A DNA stretch of 64,000 nucleotides from Nitrospirota bacterium. GTDB lineage: Bacteria > Nitrospirota > Thermodesulfovibrionia > Thermodesulfovibrionales > JdFR-88. Within the stretch, counting starts at the first letter, position 1. Every line of letters starts with the position of its first letter. Below are positions 41,741-51,372 of the stretch, piece after piece. The stretch is from positions 17,412 through 81,411 of the forward strand of contig JAJYJK010000007.1 of the NCBI GenBank assembly GCA_021789555.1, read 5' to 3'. The notes under the pieces were generated by a model. That model was given only the letters and a program-made list of their open reading frames with translations. It searched no databases and was not told the origin of the DNA. Position numbers and translations under genes: made by a program.

Positions 41741-41770
41741 TTGAAAAAATCCCTTCTGAAAATGTAATAT
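41741..41770 (+). promoter_or_regulatory. Promoter of the receiver-protein gene, near-leaderless
   Basis: TTGAAA (41741-41746), 18 bases, TAATAT (41765-41770), then ATG at 41779, eight bases later. GGCGGA lies just before the ATG but would hardly be in the RNA. Confidence 0.45.
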
Positions 41771-41778
41771 GGCGGAAT

Positions 41779-42219
41779 ATGAAAAAAGTGCTTATCGTAG
41801 ACGACGAGCCGACCATACTGCTGTCGCTTTCCCATCTTTTAAGCAGCCGGTCCGTATCGGTCTTTACTACCGGAAAGATCGAGGAGGCCGAAGAGGTCCT
41901 TTCGACACACGGGATCGATCTTGTCCTGGCGGACATCCGCTTAAGCGGCGTCCACGGGTATGAGGGGCTCAGTCTCCTGGACTATGTCAAGGAAAAAAAC
42001 CCGGATGCCAGGGTCATAATCATGACCGCCTACGGCACCGCCGAGATGAAAGAAGCGGCTTACGAAAAGGGCGCCTATCATTATTATGAAAAGCCGGTCG
42101 ATATAAACGACCTGCTGGAAAAAGTGGCGGCCTGCGGGATTCCCATCGCCGAACCCAGGAAGACCAAGAAAAACCTCACCAATCGTTCGGACGAGCTGCA
42201 GGGGAAATTTCAATTCTGA
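41779..42219 (+). CDS. Receiver-domain protein with short C-terminal extension
   Basis: 146 residues. Receiver motif residues D8-D9, D52 (VLADIRLSG), T83 (IMTAYG) and K105 (YEKPVD) are intact and resemble NtrC-type receivers. There is no AAA+ or DNA-binding domain; a basic 25-residue tail follows. It is convergent with a histidine kinase gene only 46 bases away, the likely partner. It may pass phosphate or bind a target protein. Confidence 0.87.
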   Translation: MKKVLIVDDEPTILLSLSHLLSSRSVSVFTTGKIEEAEEVLSTHGIDLVLADIRLSGVHGYEGLSLLDYVKEKNPDARVIIMTAYGTAEMKEAAYEKGAYHYYEKPVDINDLLEKVAACGIPIAEPRKTKKNLTNRSDELQGKFQF

Positions 42220-42265
42220 TAGAATTCCGATTGACGGGGCCTGATTAACAGGGTTTTAAAAATTC

Positions 42266-43948
42266 TCAGGGTATCCTTACGGTCACGGTCGTGCCCTCGC
42301 CGGGGGCGCTTTTGATTTCCAGCCGTCCGCCATGCTCCTCCACTATCTTCCTGCAAATGGGCAGCCCAAGCCCCGTGCCTTCCTTTTTGGTGGTAAAAAA
42401 CGGGTCGAATATCCTTTCCATGTCGGCCTCTTTTATCCCCTGCCCGTCATCGCGGACCGTTATGACGGCCATGCCGTTTTCCCTTTCGGCCGTTATCTCC
42501 ACCCTTTTGCATGAGGCGCCGGCCGCGTTGTCCAGGAGGTTCAAAAAGACCTGCCTCATCTTGTCGCTGTCGGCCTTTACCATGGCTGTCCCGGTGGAGC
42601 TGAATAAGACCTGCGGCTGATAGCCGCTCAGTTTGACGTAACTGAAAAGGTCCTCGAAGAACAGGTGCAGATCTATCCAGCCCATCTCCAGCCTGGAGGG
42701 GCGGCTGTAGGAGAGCAGCTCCTCAATGAGCGCCTTCACCCGCCTTGTCTCCTTGAGCATGGCCTGTATGAGGGCCTGGTGCTGGGCGGCGGCTATCTCC
42801 CTTTCCAGGAGCTGGCCGATGGACTGGATCGCGAACAGGGGGTTTCTGATCTCATGGGCGACCCCCGCTATGACCTTCCCGATCATCTCGAAATGCTGTT
42901 TTTTCCTTATCTCGTCACTGATCTTCTTTATCTCCGTCAGGTCCCTGAAGACGACGATTATGCCCTTTTGCCCGCCGTTTTGGTCGAGCAGCTGGGAGCT
43001 TGTGAACCCGATGGGTTTTATCTTGCCGTCCCCGGTCCTTATGACCGCCTCGCGGCTCAGTTTGGGCATTGTGTATCTCATGTCCGCGAGCGCCTCGTCT
43101 ATCGTATCGACGCGCTTGCCCACCGCTTCTTCACCGGTCAGCTCCAGGATTTCAAGCCCCGGCTGGTTCATCCGCAGGATATTGCCGTTTTCATCGAGGA
43201 CGGCAACACCGCTTGCGGTGGAGTTGAATATGGCCTCGGAGAATTCCTTTTCGGCAAGGGCCTTTAATTTCTCCTCGCTCTCCCTGGAGAGCTCCCGGTA
43301 AAGCATCCTCTTCACGACGAGCACCAGCCCGGCCCCGCTTGCAAGCGAGATGAGCAATGCAAAGAGGAGCGCGCTTCCGAAAACCCTGTCTATCCCGTTT
43401 CCCAGTCCCGCGCCGGGCAAGAAAACGCCCACATAGCCCCGTATGCGGTCCGCGCGGCTGTGGCAGCCCCAGCAGGCCCTTTCATTTATCAGCGGCCTGA
43501 AAAACGCGAATACGCCGTCTTTATTGTAAGAATAACCCCCGCTCCATACGGCCCCGCCGGCCGAAAGCGGCCGCGCCGCCGCGGGCAGCCTTGCCCCGGC
43601 CGGACCGAAATAGACCGAGCCGTCTTTTTTGAATATCGCGAGCTTTATGCCGGAGCCGCGTATGCGGCCGCCCACTATCTTCAATATCTCCGCCGGCCTT
43701 CTCCTGACCAGCATCTCTTCCCGCACCGTCTCGACCACGTCTTCGGCGACTGAAATTGATTTTTCATTCCGGATGGATGAAAGCAGGGCCTTTTCCCTGC
43801 CGGCCACGAGGAAGGCCACAGCCCCGATAGAGACAAAAATCCCGGCGAGGGAAAAAATAAAAAGCCTTGTCAGGAGCCCCGGCTTTAACCCGGAAAACCT
43901 GTCCCTGAGATTTTGCGCGCCCGTCTTGTCGCTTCCCGCCCGAGCCAA
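42266..43948 (-). CDS. Sensor histidine kinase with periplasmic c-type haem motif
   Basis: 560 residues. Transmembrane helices at about 28-50 and 190-213 enclose a periplasmic domain with CWGCH (159-163), a covalent haem c site. Cytoplasmic part: PAS at about 236-350, HisKA with AGVAHEIRNP (H365), then the HATPase domain with LNLLDNAAGA and DDGQGI, TGLGLPICR. The haem site suggests sensing of redox state, O2 or NO. A TTG start is used because no in-frame ATG lies nearby. The receiver gene next to it is convergent, not in the same operon. Confidence 0.92.
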   Translation of the reverse strand: MARAGSDKTGAQNLRDRFSGLKPGLLTRLFIFSLAGIFVSIGAVAFLVAGREKALLSSIRNEKSISVAEDVVETVREEMLVRRRPAEILKIVGGRIRGSGIKLAIFKKDGSVYFGPAGARLPAAARPLSAGGAVWSGGYSYNKDGVFAFFRPLINERACWGCHSRADRIRGYVGVFLPGAGLGNGIDRVFGSALLFALLISLASGAGLVLVVKRMLYRELSRESEEKLKALAEKEFSEAIFNSTASGVAVLDENGNILRMNQPGLEILELTGEEAVGKRVDTIDEALADMRYTMPKLSREAVIRTGDGKIKPIGFTSSQLLDQNGGQKGIIVVFRDLTEIKKISDEIRKKQHFEMIGKVIAGVAHEIRNPLFAIQSIGQLLEREIAAAQHQALIQAMLKETRRVKALIEELLSYSRPSRLEMGWIDLHLFFEDLFSYVKLSGYQPQVLFSSTGTAMVKADSDKMRQVFLNLLDNAAGASCKRVEITAERENGMAVITVRDDGQGIKEADMERIFDPFFTTKKEGTGLGLPICRKIVEEHGGRLEIKSAPGEGTTVTVRIP

Positions 43949-44206
43949 ATTGAGATAAACCCCCTTTCAGCCAGGAATGAAAAGCGATGAATTATATCAT
44001 ACAAGAGACAAGTGGCAGGCAACCGGAGGGCAAATCGAGGGAAACCGCTTTTTCGCTTTTCCGGACCTTTTATTTGTTGCCCGCCCCGTGCAATTTGTAC
44101 TTCGTTTGCAGTTTGGCGGCCGCGCTCCTTACCGAAAAGGCCCCTCCCGGAGCCTCCTCTTCGCGCTCTCAAGGGCGGAAGCGGATTTCATCTCTCACTC
44201 TCCGTT
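43949..44206. other. 258-base gap, no gene seen
   Basis: Between two minus-strand genes, the kinase and the protease. Open frames here are short, in the wrong composition and without start sites, so no gene is called. No hairpin with a T-tract was noticed. Confidence 0.4.
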
Positions 44207-45364
44207 CTACTCTTCCCCGAGCACCTTTTTCATCTCCAGGAACCGCAGAAGACCCGTTTTCGTGATGAGCCCCAGGAAATGCCCCTGCGCCATGACCAGA
44301 AGCCTGCCGTCCTGTCTCATTCGCAGCAGCGCATCGGAAAGGGCGGTATCGGGCGAGACGATGATCTCGTCATTAAGGGGCTTCATCACCTCTTCGACTG
44401 TCCTGGCCGGCAGCGTGCCTTCCGGGATTCCCCTTATGTCCGCCAGCGAGACGAGCCCGACCGGGGTCTCGCCATCGAACACGGGAAACCCCTTGTACCC
44501 GTAGTGCAGGAAATAGTCCTTCACCAGTTTATCGAGGCCCATGCGCGGAGAGACCTTCACCGTGTCCCGGGATAAAACCATTATGTCCCTGACGACGGCG
44601 GAATTGAGGAGCTGTTTAAGGACGACCTCCTGATATCCGCTCTGGGCGACGCTCCTTAAGAATATGCCTATGAACACAAACCACAGCCCGCTTATGAGCG
44701 CGCCGGCAAGCACCTGGAGCCCCCCGAAGATGATAAAGATCACCGCCACTATTTTGCCTATGTCCGAAGCGAGCCTGGTGGCCTTCGAAAGAGACCCCTT
44801 CGTTTTCCAATAGATGGCCCTCAAGACCCTGCCACCATCCAGCGGGAAGCCGGGGATGAGATTGAAGACCGCAAGCGCCCCGTTTATGACCGCCAGATAA
44901 CCCATGACCGCCCCCGTTATCGGATGCGAGGAGCCCGTGGCCAGCGCCTGGAGCCCATAGAAGACCCCCGCCAGCATGAGGCTGCTTACCGGCCCCGCTA
45001 TGGCTATCTTCAGTTCGCTTGCCGGGTCCTTGGCCTCCTCCGAGAGCTGCGAGACGCCGCCGAAGATAAAGAGCGTTATCGAAGGGATGGAGAGCCCGTG
45101 GCGCATCGCCACCAGTGAATGGGCCAGCTCATGTATGAGCACGCTGGCGAAAAAAAGGATGGTGGCCGCAAAACCGGCCGCCCAGTAAACCGCCGCCTTC
45201 TCCCTGGGGAAGGCGTGCGGAAAGTAGCCGACCGAAAGGCTCCAAAGGAGGAGGAAAAAGATTATGAACCATGAAAAGTCTATCGAAATCTGAATGCCTG
45301 CTATCCGGAAGAGCCTTATGCCGCCCGTGAGGGCCCTGTCTTTTTTGGAGGCCGCATCAGCCAT
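44207..45364 (-). CDS. Site-2-type membrane metalloprotease with CBS domains (M50B)
   Basis: 385 residues. HELAH (78-82) in the second core helix and NLIPGFPLDGGR (about 165-176) form the zinc site of intramembrane proteases of the SpoIVFB/S2P type. Six helices are followed by two CBS domains (about 250-385) that usually sense adenosyl ligands or energy charge. The target may be a membrane-bound anti-sigma or regulator. No partner gene is adjacent. A GGGGAAGGGG ribosome site precedes the ATG. Confidence 0.92.
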   Translation of the reverse strand: MADAASKKDRALTGGIRLFRIAGIQISIDFSWFIIFFLLLWSLSVGYFPHAFPREKAAVYWAAGFAATILFFASVLIHELAHSLVAMRHGLSIPSITLFIFGGVSQLSEEAKDPASELKIAIAGPVSSLMLAGVFYGLQALATGSSHPITGAVMGYLAVINGALAVFNLIPGFPLDGGRVLRAIYWKTKGSLSKATRLASDIGKIVAVIFIIFGGLQVLAGALISGLWFVFIGIFLRSVAQSGYQEVVLKQLLNSAVVRDIMVLSRDTVKVSPRMGLDKLVKDYFLHYGYKGFPVFDGETPVGLVSLADIRGIPEGTLPARTVEEVMKPLNDEIIVSPDTALSDALLRMRQDGRLLVMAQGHFLGLITKTGLLRFLEMKKVLGEE

Positions 45365-45540
45365 GAATTTTCACCCCTTCCCCTGAATATCCGTTACCTG
45401 ATAAAATTATATCCCTATTTCCCCCGCCCACCCAGTTTTTTTTGAAACAATACCTCAATTTGGGGCCAAAAACGGCGGGATTTTGCCTTCCAGGGTTAAA
45501 ATCAGCCTGATTTTTTTTACTCGCGCGTGAAAGCGCTTTT

Positions 45541-45569
45541 TTGACAACCCTGTCTTCTTTTGTTATTTT
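45541..45569 (+). promoter_or_regulatory. Promoter of the gsp cluster
   Basis: Consensus TTGACA (45541-45546), 17 bases, TATTTT (45564-45569). The transcript would start near 45576, so of the three possible gspC ATGs (45573, 45576, 45591) the second would be leaderless and the third has GAGGT just before it. Upstream lies a short AAATCA-GCC-TGATTT hairpin with a T8 run. Confidence 0.5.
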
Positions 45570-45572
45570 AGG

Positions 45573-46469
45573 ATGATGACCTTTGAGGTAATGAGCAATA
45601 AAAAGCTTGTTACGGCGGCAAATTTACTCCTTTCTGTCCTTCTTGCGCTGACGTGCATATTCCTGGCGAGGGATTTCATAAGCCTTGGCATATCGGGCCG
45701 CCGGACGGCCAGGGATGTCGGCGCGTCCTCGCGGCCCTCGCGGGATATCTCGCAGCCGAAAGTCCGCACGGTGCTGCCGGACTATTCAGCCGTGGCGGGC
45801 AAGGGCAACCTGTTTGGCTTTCCGCCGATGGACGTAAAACCGCTTACGGCCTCGTCAGGGCAGGCCGAAAGCTCGAACATAAGCCTGATCGGCACGGTTT
45901 CGGGGGCCTGGAACTACGCCGTCGTGCTCAGGGACGCCAAAGAGGAGCTTTACCGGGCCGGCCAGATGATCCCGGGGGTCGGTTATCTGAAGGCCATAAA
46001 CAAGGACTCCGCCCTTATCGCGGCCCAGGCCGGAGGGGAGCTGAAACTGCCGCTAAAAGACATCGCCACGATCCGGGAGGCAAACAGCAATGGCGCGGCC
46101 GCCCCGGGCCGGACATTATCGCCGAACCCGGTCATAAGTTCCGGGGGGCAGGACTCCTATGTCCTCAACAAGGCGGCGGTGGCCGACGCGCTGCAGAACC
46201 CCACGCGGATACTCTCCGATGCCCGCATGTTGCCGAATATCATACATGGCAGGCAGCAGGGCTTTGTCCTAAGGGAGGTAAAGCCGGGCGGCCTCTTCTC
46301 CTCGCTGGGGTTGAGGGACGGGGACGTGATACTCAAGATAAACAATAATGAAATCTCCGGCCCGGACATGGCTTTGAGGGCCTTTACCGCGCTAAAGGGG
46401 CTCGACAGGGTGGACCTCGATATCATAAGAGGCGGGCAGAAACTGACGCTTGTTTACCAGATAAGGTAG
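45573..46469 (+). CDS. gspC: Type II secretion protein GspC
   Basis: Inner-membrane protein that links the platform to the secretin. 298 residues (292 if the ATG at 45591 is used). One N-terminal transmembrane helix (about 14-36), an HR domain (about 85-160, NISLIGTVSGAWNYAVVLRD) and a PDZ domain at the C-terminus (PGGLFSSLGLRDGDVILKINNNEI). The PDZ domain helps choose substrates. First gene of the secretion cluster, 19 bases before gspD. Confidence 0.9.
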   Translation: MMTFEVMSNKKLVTAANLLLSVLLALTCIFLARDFISLGISGRRTARDVGASSRPSRDISQPKVRTVLPDYSAVAGKGNLFGFPPMDVKPLTASSGQAESSNISLIGTVSGAWNYAVVLRDAKEELYRAGQMIPGVGYLKAINKDSALIAAQAGGELKLPLKDIATIREANSNGAAAPGRTLSPNPVISSGGQDSYVLNKAAVADALQNPTRILSDARMLPNIIHGRQQGFVLREVKPGGLFSSLGLRDGDVILKINNNEISGPDMALRAFTALKGLDRVDLDIIRGGQKLTLVYQIR

Positions 46470-46488
46470 GCCGGGCGCTAAGGAAGAC

Positions 46489-48639
46489 ATGCTAAGGAAG
46501 ACATCGCTTGCGGCCATCATGCTCCTGCTGCTCCTGTACTCCCAGTTATCTACTCAGGCCTGGGCGGCGAAAAAGATCACCCTCGATTTCGTCGACGTGG
46601 AGCTTGCCACTTTCACCAAATTCGTCAGCGACACGACCGGCAGGAATTTCGTCTTCGACGACAGGCTCAAGGGCAAGGTGACGGTAATCACGCCGACGGG
46701 TCTCAGCAAAGAGGAGACCTTCAAGCTCTTTACGTCGGTGCTGAACCTGAAGGGTTTCACGCTCCAGCCGGTGGGGGGCAATGTCTACAAGATAATACCC
46801 GTGTCGGAGGCAAGACAGATAGGGCTTCCCGTCATGACGACCCAGGCAAACGAAAATTACATGATAAGGCTCATCCCCCTGCAATATATCTCCGCGCCGG
46901 AGGCGGTAAGGTTTTTAAGCCCGGTCGTCTCGAGGGACGGCTATATTGCGTCCTTCGACCAGGGCAATTACCTGCTGGTGATAGACTCGGCCCTGAACAT
47001 CGACAAGCTCATGGGCATCCTGGACGTGATTGACACCGCCCCCATCGCCCAGCGCAGCGAGATCGTATTCCTTAAAAACGCGAGAGCGGAGGACGTGGCC
47101 CGCATCCTCAACGAGGGGCTCCCCAGGAAAACCCCCAGCGGGCCGCCCCACGCCATAGCGGAGCCGAGACTGAATGCCGTGGTCCTCATAGGCGACAAGG
47201 CCGAAAAGGAGGCCATGAAGCGGCTCATGACGATGCTGGACGTGCCCACCAAGCTGGTCCTCTCCGGCATTCACGTCTATTTCCTGGAGCACGCAAACGC
47301 GGAGGACCTCGCAAAGACCCTCCAGGGGCTGATAGGACAGCAGGGCAAAGGGACCGCCGTCCCGGTGGCCGCCGCCTCGACCCAGGAGAAGATAAAGATA
47401 ACGCCGGACAAGGGCACGAACGCGCTGGTGATATCGGCCTCCCAGGCGGACTATCAAGACCTGCTGCCCGTGATAAAAAAGCTGGACAGGGCCAGAAGCC
47501 AGGTCTTCGTCCAGGCGATGATAGTGGAGGTGTCCTTGAGCGATCTCACGCAGCTTGGCGCCGAGTGGCGGGCGACGGTCACGAAGGGGGGCCAGCCAAT
47601 CCTTATCGGCGGCGTGGGCACAATAGACTCCACCGCCGTCCAGAACATCATAAGCGGCCTCTCCGGACTCAGCATGGGGGGCCTTGGAAATATCCTCAAT
47701 ATCCCGGTGACGACCGTAAACGGGACCCACCAGACCCTCACCCTGCCCGGCTTCGCGGCGCTCTTCGACTCAAGCCAGTTCAAAGACGCCGTGCACGTCA
47801 TGAGCACGCCCCAGATTTATACCTCCGACAATCAGGAGGCGGAGATTCTGGTCGGCCAGAACGTGCCTTTCCCGACCGGCAGTCAAACGGCTGTCGGCAC
47901 AACGGCCACGGCGGGCCTTATAACCACCGTTGAAAGACAGGACGTGGGCATAAAACTGAAGATCACCCCGCACATAACCGAGGGCGACGTGGTCAGGCTC
48001 GATATCTATCAGGAGATATCGAGCGTAGTGCAGCCCACCGTGACCGGGACGAACCTCGTGAGCCTGCTTTCGTCGGTGGGGCCGACTATCGACAAGCGTT
48101 CCACCAAGACCTCCGTTTTCGTAAACGATGGCCAGACGATAGTCATAGGCGGGCTCATGTCGGAAAACGACGAGGACTCGGTGACGAAGGTGCCGCTGCT
48201 GGGCGATATACCCATACTCGGGTATCTTTTCAAGCACAGGTCCGTCTCCAGGCAAAAGACGAACCTGCTTGTGTTCATCAGCCCCATCGTTATAAAGACG
48301 CCCTCCGATATCGGAAAGGTCACGGAGGAAAAGACCGAGCTTTTCGGCCGTAAGACATCCACCTATGAAAAAGGCGAACTGGTCGTGAAATTCAAGTACG
48401 GCACCACGGACGAGCAGGCAAGGCGCATACTCGGCCGAAAGGGCCTTGAGGTGCTGAAACTTATGGGCGGCAACACATACCTGGTAAAACTCCGGCAAGG
48501 ACAGGGCGTAATGGACACCGCGAGGCAACTTGGGGAGATACCGGAGGTCCGGTACGCCAAACCCAAGTACGCCGCGGCCCCCGCTGACCCCGAAGACATG
48601 CAAACGCCCGAAGACATGCAAATGAATATACCGCGGTGA
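46489..48639 (+). CDS. gspD: Type II secretion secretin GspD with an extra C-terminal prodomain-like region
   Basis: 716 residues; forms the outer-membrane secretion channel. A signal peptide ends near AWAAKK. N0 (LDFVDVELATFTKFVSDTTGRNFVFD), N1-N3 modules (YISAPEAVRFL, LKNARAEDVARIL, LEHANAEDLAKTL) and the secretin domain follow, with VGQNVPFPTG and VPLLGDIPILGYLFKHRS near its end. Residues about 624-716 are not the usual S-domain. They read ELVVKFKYG, YLVKLRQGQGVMD, PEVRYAKPKY, like the N-terminal prodomain of fervidolysin-type subtilases. A small duplication (PEDMQTPEDMQ) ends the protein. Confidence 0.93.
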   Translation: MLRKTSLAAIMLLLLLYSQLSTQAWAAKKITLDFVDVELATFTKFVSDTTGRNFVFDDRLKGKVTVITPTGLSKEETFKLFTSVLNLKGFTLQPVGGNVYKIIPVSEARQIGLPVMTTQANENYMIRLIPLQYISAPEAVRFLSPVVSRDGYIASFDQGNYLLVIDSALNIDKLMGILDVIDTAPIAQRSEIVFLKNARAEDVARILNEGLPRKTPSGPPHAIAEPRLNAVVLIGDKAEKEAMKRLMTMLDVPTKLVLSGIHVYFLEHANAEDLAKTLQGLIGQQGKGTAVPVAAASTQEKIKITPDKGTNALVISASQADYQDLLPVIKKLDRARSQVFVQAMIVEVSLSDLTQLGAEWRATVTKGGQPILIGGVGTIDSTAVQNIISGLSGLSMGGLGNILNIPVTTVNGTHQTLTLPGFAALFDSSQFKDAVHVMSTPQIYTSDNQEAEILVGQNVPFPTGSQTAVGTTATAGLITTVERQDVGIKLKITPHITEGDVVRLDIYQEISSVVQPTVTGTNLVSLLSSVGPTIDKRSTKTSVFVNDGQTIVIGGLMSENDEDSVTKVPLLGDIPILGYLFKHRSVSRQKTNLLVFISPIVIKTPSDIGKVTEEKTELFGRKTSTYEKGELVVKFKYGTTDEQARRILGRKGLEVLKLMGGNTYLVKLRQGQGVMDTARQLGEIPEVRYAKPKYAAAPADPEDMQTPEDMQMNIPR

Positions 48640-48647
48640 GGTAGTAA

Positions 48648-50186
48648 ATGAAGGAAGCCTTAAAGACAGAGAGGATCCGCGATGAGGAGGTGGAACTGCC
48701 GCTGCTGGCAGGCATCCCGCTGACATACGCCAAGGGCAACCTGCTGCTGCCCCTGAAGAGGCAGGACGGCTGGCTCGAGGGCGCGGTGGCGGACGAGGGG
48801 GGGCTCTTCGCCCTTTTTGACCTGGCGAGGGAGATGTCGCTGAAACCAAGGCCCGTCTGGATGGAAAAGGACGTCGTCCTCGAAGCGATAAACCGCTATT
48901 ACGGGCAGCTGGGCTCCGCGAAGGACGTGATGGAGGACATCACACGCGAGGACGATCTCTCCTCGGTTGCGACCGAGTTCGAGAAACCCAAGGACATCCT
49001 GGAGCTCACCGAGGAGGCCCCGATCATACGGCTCCTCAACGCCCTCCTGAGGCAGGCGCTTAAGGAGCGGGCAAGCGACATACATATAGAGCCCTTCGAG
49101 AAGGAGCTCGAGGTGAGGATACGCGTCGACGGCGTGCTCAAAAAGATACTGGCCCCGCCAAAGATCATACAGGACGCCCTCGTAAGCCGGGTGAAAATAA
49201 TGGCGAACCTGGATATTGCCGAGAGGCGCCTGCCGCAGGACGGCCGCATCCGGCTGCTTATAGGCGGCAGGGACATAGATATCAGGGTCTCCCTGATCCC
49301 GACCATACACGGCGAGCGCGTGGTCATGAGGATACTCGACAGGAAGAGCGGCTCCATAGGGTTGGTGCAGCTTGGAATGGACGACGGGCTCAGGGCGCAG
49401 TTCGAGGACCTCCTGGCAAGGCAAAACGGGATAATCCTCGTTACAGGCCCGACGGGAAGCGGCAAGACCACCACGCTCTACGCGGCCCTGAAGCAGATAT
49501 ATTCGGAGGAAAAAAACATCGTCACCATCGAAGACCCGGTCGAGTATGAGCTGGCGGGCATCGGGCAGATACAGATAAACCCGAGGATCGGGCTTACATT
49601 CGCCTCGGGGCTGCGCTCAATACTCCGGCAGGACCCGGACGTGATAATGGTGGGCGAGATCAGGGACCTGGAGACCGCGCAGATAGCCATACAGGCCTCC
49701 CTGACCGGGCACCTGGTGCTCTCCACCCTCCATACGAACGATGCGGCCTCTGCAATCACCAGGCTTATCGACATCGGGGTGGAGCCGTTCCTGGTGGCGT
49801 CCTCCCTGGCGGGGGTGCTTGCCCAGAGGCTTGTGCGAAGAAACTGCGCCCACTGCAGCGCGCCCTATGAGATGCCGCCGGAGGAGGCGGCCCACTTTAT
49901 GCAACCGGGCGTGAATTTTAGCGCCGTGAAGGGCGCGGGCTGCGCCAAATGCGGGGGCACCGGCTATCTGGGGAGGATGGGCATATTCGAATTCCTGCCC
50001 ATAGGGCCGGCCGAAAGAAAGCTCATCACCGAGAGGGCGGACGCCAAGAGCATCGGCGAGCGGGCGGCGGCGGACGGGATGAGGACCCTGCGCGGGGACG
50101 GTCTTGCCAAGGTGGTCTCCGGCCTGACCACACCCGAAGAGGTCTTCAGGGTCACGCAAAAAGACAATGCCGGCGTTCAGGTATAA
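48648..50186 (+). CDS. gspE: Type II secretion ATPase GspE
   Basis: Cytoplasmic hexameric ATPase that drives pseudopilus assembly. 512 residues. Walker A GPTGSGKTTT, Asp box TIEDPVEYEL, Walker B IMVGEIRDLETA and His box HLVLSTLHTNDA are complete. The zinc-binding tetracysteine (CAHCSAPYE ... CAKCGGTGY) is present. It lies nine bases after gspD and overlaps gspF by 20 bases. Confidence 0.97.
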   Translation: MKEALKTERIRDEEVELPLLAGIPLTYAKGNLLLPLKRQDGWLEGAVADEGGLFALFDLAREMSLKPRPVWMEKDVVLEAINRYYGQLGSAKDVMEDITREDDLSSVATEFEKPKDILELTEEAPIIRLLNALLRQALKERASDIHIEPFEKELEVRIRVDGVLKKILAPPKIIQDALVSRVKIMANLDIAERRLPQDGRIRLLIGGRDIDIRVSLIPTIHGERVVMRILDRKSGSIGLVQLGMDDGLRAQFEDLLARQNGIILVTGPTGSGKTTTLYAALKQIYSEEKNIVTIEDPVEYELAGIGQIQINPRIGLTFASGLRSILRQDPDVIMVGEIRDLETAQIAIQASLTGHLVLSTLHTNDAASAITRLIDIGVEPFLVASSLAGVLAQRLVRRNCAHCSAPYEMPPEEAAHFMQPGVNFSAVKGAGCAKCGGTGYLGRMGIFEFLPIGPAERKLITERADAKSIGERAAADGMRTLRGDGLAKVVSGLTTPEEVFRVTQKDNAGVQV

Positions 50187-51318
50187 GGCGTACGCGCAGG
50201 CCGGGCGCGAGACTTCCGGCACCATAACGGCCGAAACCCCGAAAGAGGCGGCGCTAAAGCTCCGCGAGCTTGGCATCTATCCGAGACAGCTCTCTTTGCA
50301 GAAGACATCGGCCTCGAGGGTAAACTCCTCCGCCCTGCCCTTCATAACCAGGGAACTGTCGCTGCTGCTGGCCTCCGGGGTGCCGGTCCTCGACGCCCTC
50401 CGGAGCCTTCAGGGGGAGGCAAAGGGACATTGGGCGGGCCTCCTTGGCAATATCGCCGACGACGTCTCCTCCGGCATGGGGTTGTCCCGCGCGCTGGAGC
50501 AGTACGCCGTATTTCCGGAATTTTATGTCAGGATGGTCGCCAGCGGCGAGGCAAGCGGCACCCTGGAGGCCGTCATGAGGAGCCTCGCCGACTTCCTCGA
50601 AGAAGACGCGCGGACCAAGTCCAGGATAAAATCCGCCCTCATCTACCCGGCCTTCATGGTCGTGGTCGGCGCCATAATACTCTCCTTCATCTTTGCCTTC
50701 GTGATGCCCAAGATAACCAGGATATTCACGGACTCCGGCAGGGCCCTGCCGTTTGTGACCAGGGTCCTCATCTTCATAAGCGGCATATTCGTGAATTACT
50801 GGTGGGCCCTGATGCTTGCGGTAATCATCGCCGGGTACGGTTCAAAGCGATATTTAAGGAGAAACAGGCTCAAGGTGGACGGGCTTTTGATGGGTCTCGC
50901 GCTGCCAAGGAGCCTCTATCTAAGCCGTTTCACGCGCGCCTTCGGCTTCCTGCTGGAGGGGGGCCTGCCGGTGTTGAAGGCCCTTGAGCTTTCGGGCCCT
51001 TCCTCCGGCAACCGGCGCATCGAAATGGAAGTCCACGACGCCAGGCAGAGGCTCTCCGAAGGGGCGGACCTCTCGCAGGCCCTGCACGGGTTCCCCTCGG
51101 TGTTCACCCAGCTTTTAAGCACCGGACAGAAGAGCGGCCAGCTTGCCCCCGCCGTCAAAAAGGCGGCATCCTCCTATGAGGAGGATTTCAAGCGCAGACT
51201 TGACAGGTCCCTGGCCCTCCTGGAGCCCTCGATGATACTGCTGATGGGGGGGATCGTCGGGTTCATTGTGTTTTCCGTCCTGCTGCCCATATTCCAGCTC
51301 AACCAGTTGGTCAAATAA
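50167..51318 (+). CDS. gspF: Type II secretion platform protein GspF
   Basis: 383 residues, polytopic inner-membrane protein with two T2SF domains (about 50-175 and 255-380), each ending in a helix pair: IKSALIYPAFMVVVGAIILSFIFAFVMPKI and MILLMGGIVGFIVFSVLLPIFQLNQLV. It anchors the ATPase to the growing pseudopilus. It starts within the gspE 3' end. A 92-base gap follows before gspG. Confidence 0.97.
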   Translation: MPAFRYKAYAQAGRETSGTITAETPKEAALKLRELGIYPRQLSLQKTSASRVNSSALPFITRELSLLLASGVPVLDALRSLQGEAKGHWAGLLGNIADDVSSGMGLSRALEQYAVFPEFYVRMVASGEASGTLEAVMRSLADFLEEDARTKSRIKSALIYPAFMVVVGAIILSFIFAFVMPKITRIFTDSGRALPFVTRVLIFISGIFVNYWWALMLAVIIAGYGSKRYLRRNRLKVDGLLMGLALPRSLYLSRFTRAFGFLLEGGLPVLKALELSGPSSGNRRIEMEVHDARQRLSEGADLSQALHGFPSVFTQLLSTGQKSGQLAPAVKKAASSYEEDFKRRLDRSLALLEPSMILLMGGIVGFIVFSVLLPIFQLNQLVK

Positions 51319-51372
51319 TAATTGTTTTTTTGGTGAGGGAGGCGGGCGGTTTATTAAAGTGATCCCCGGCAC

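Noticed and set aside
43977..44575. Frames in the gap upstream of the site-2 protease 3' end
   Set aside because: They extend antisense into the protease gene, and several overlap each other in different frames; composition is Ser/Pro/Arg-rich with no domain.
46915..48849. Minus-strand frames opposite gspD
   Set aside because: Shadows of a well-conserved secretin; composition is not protein-like.
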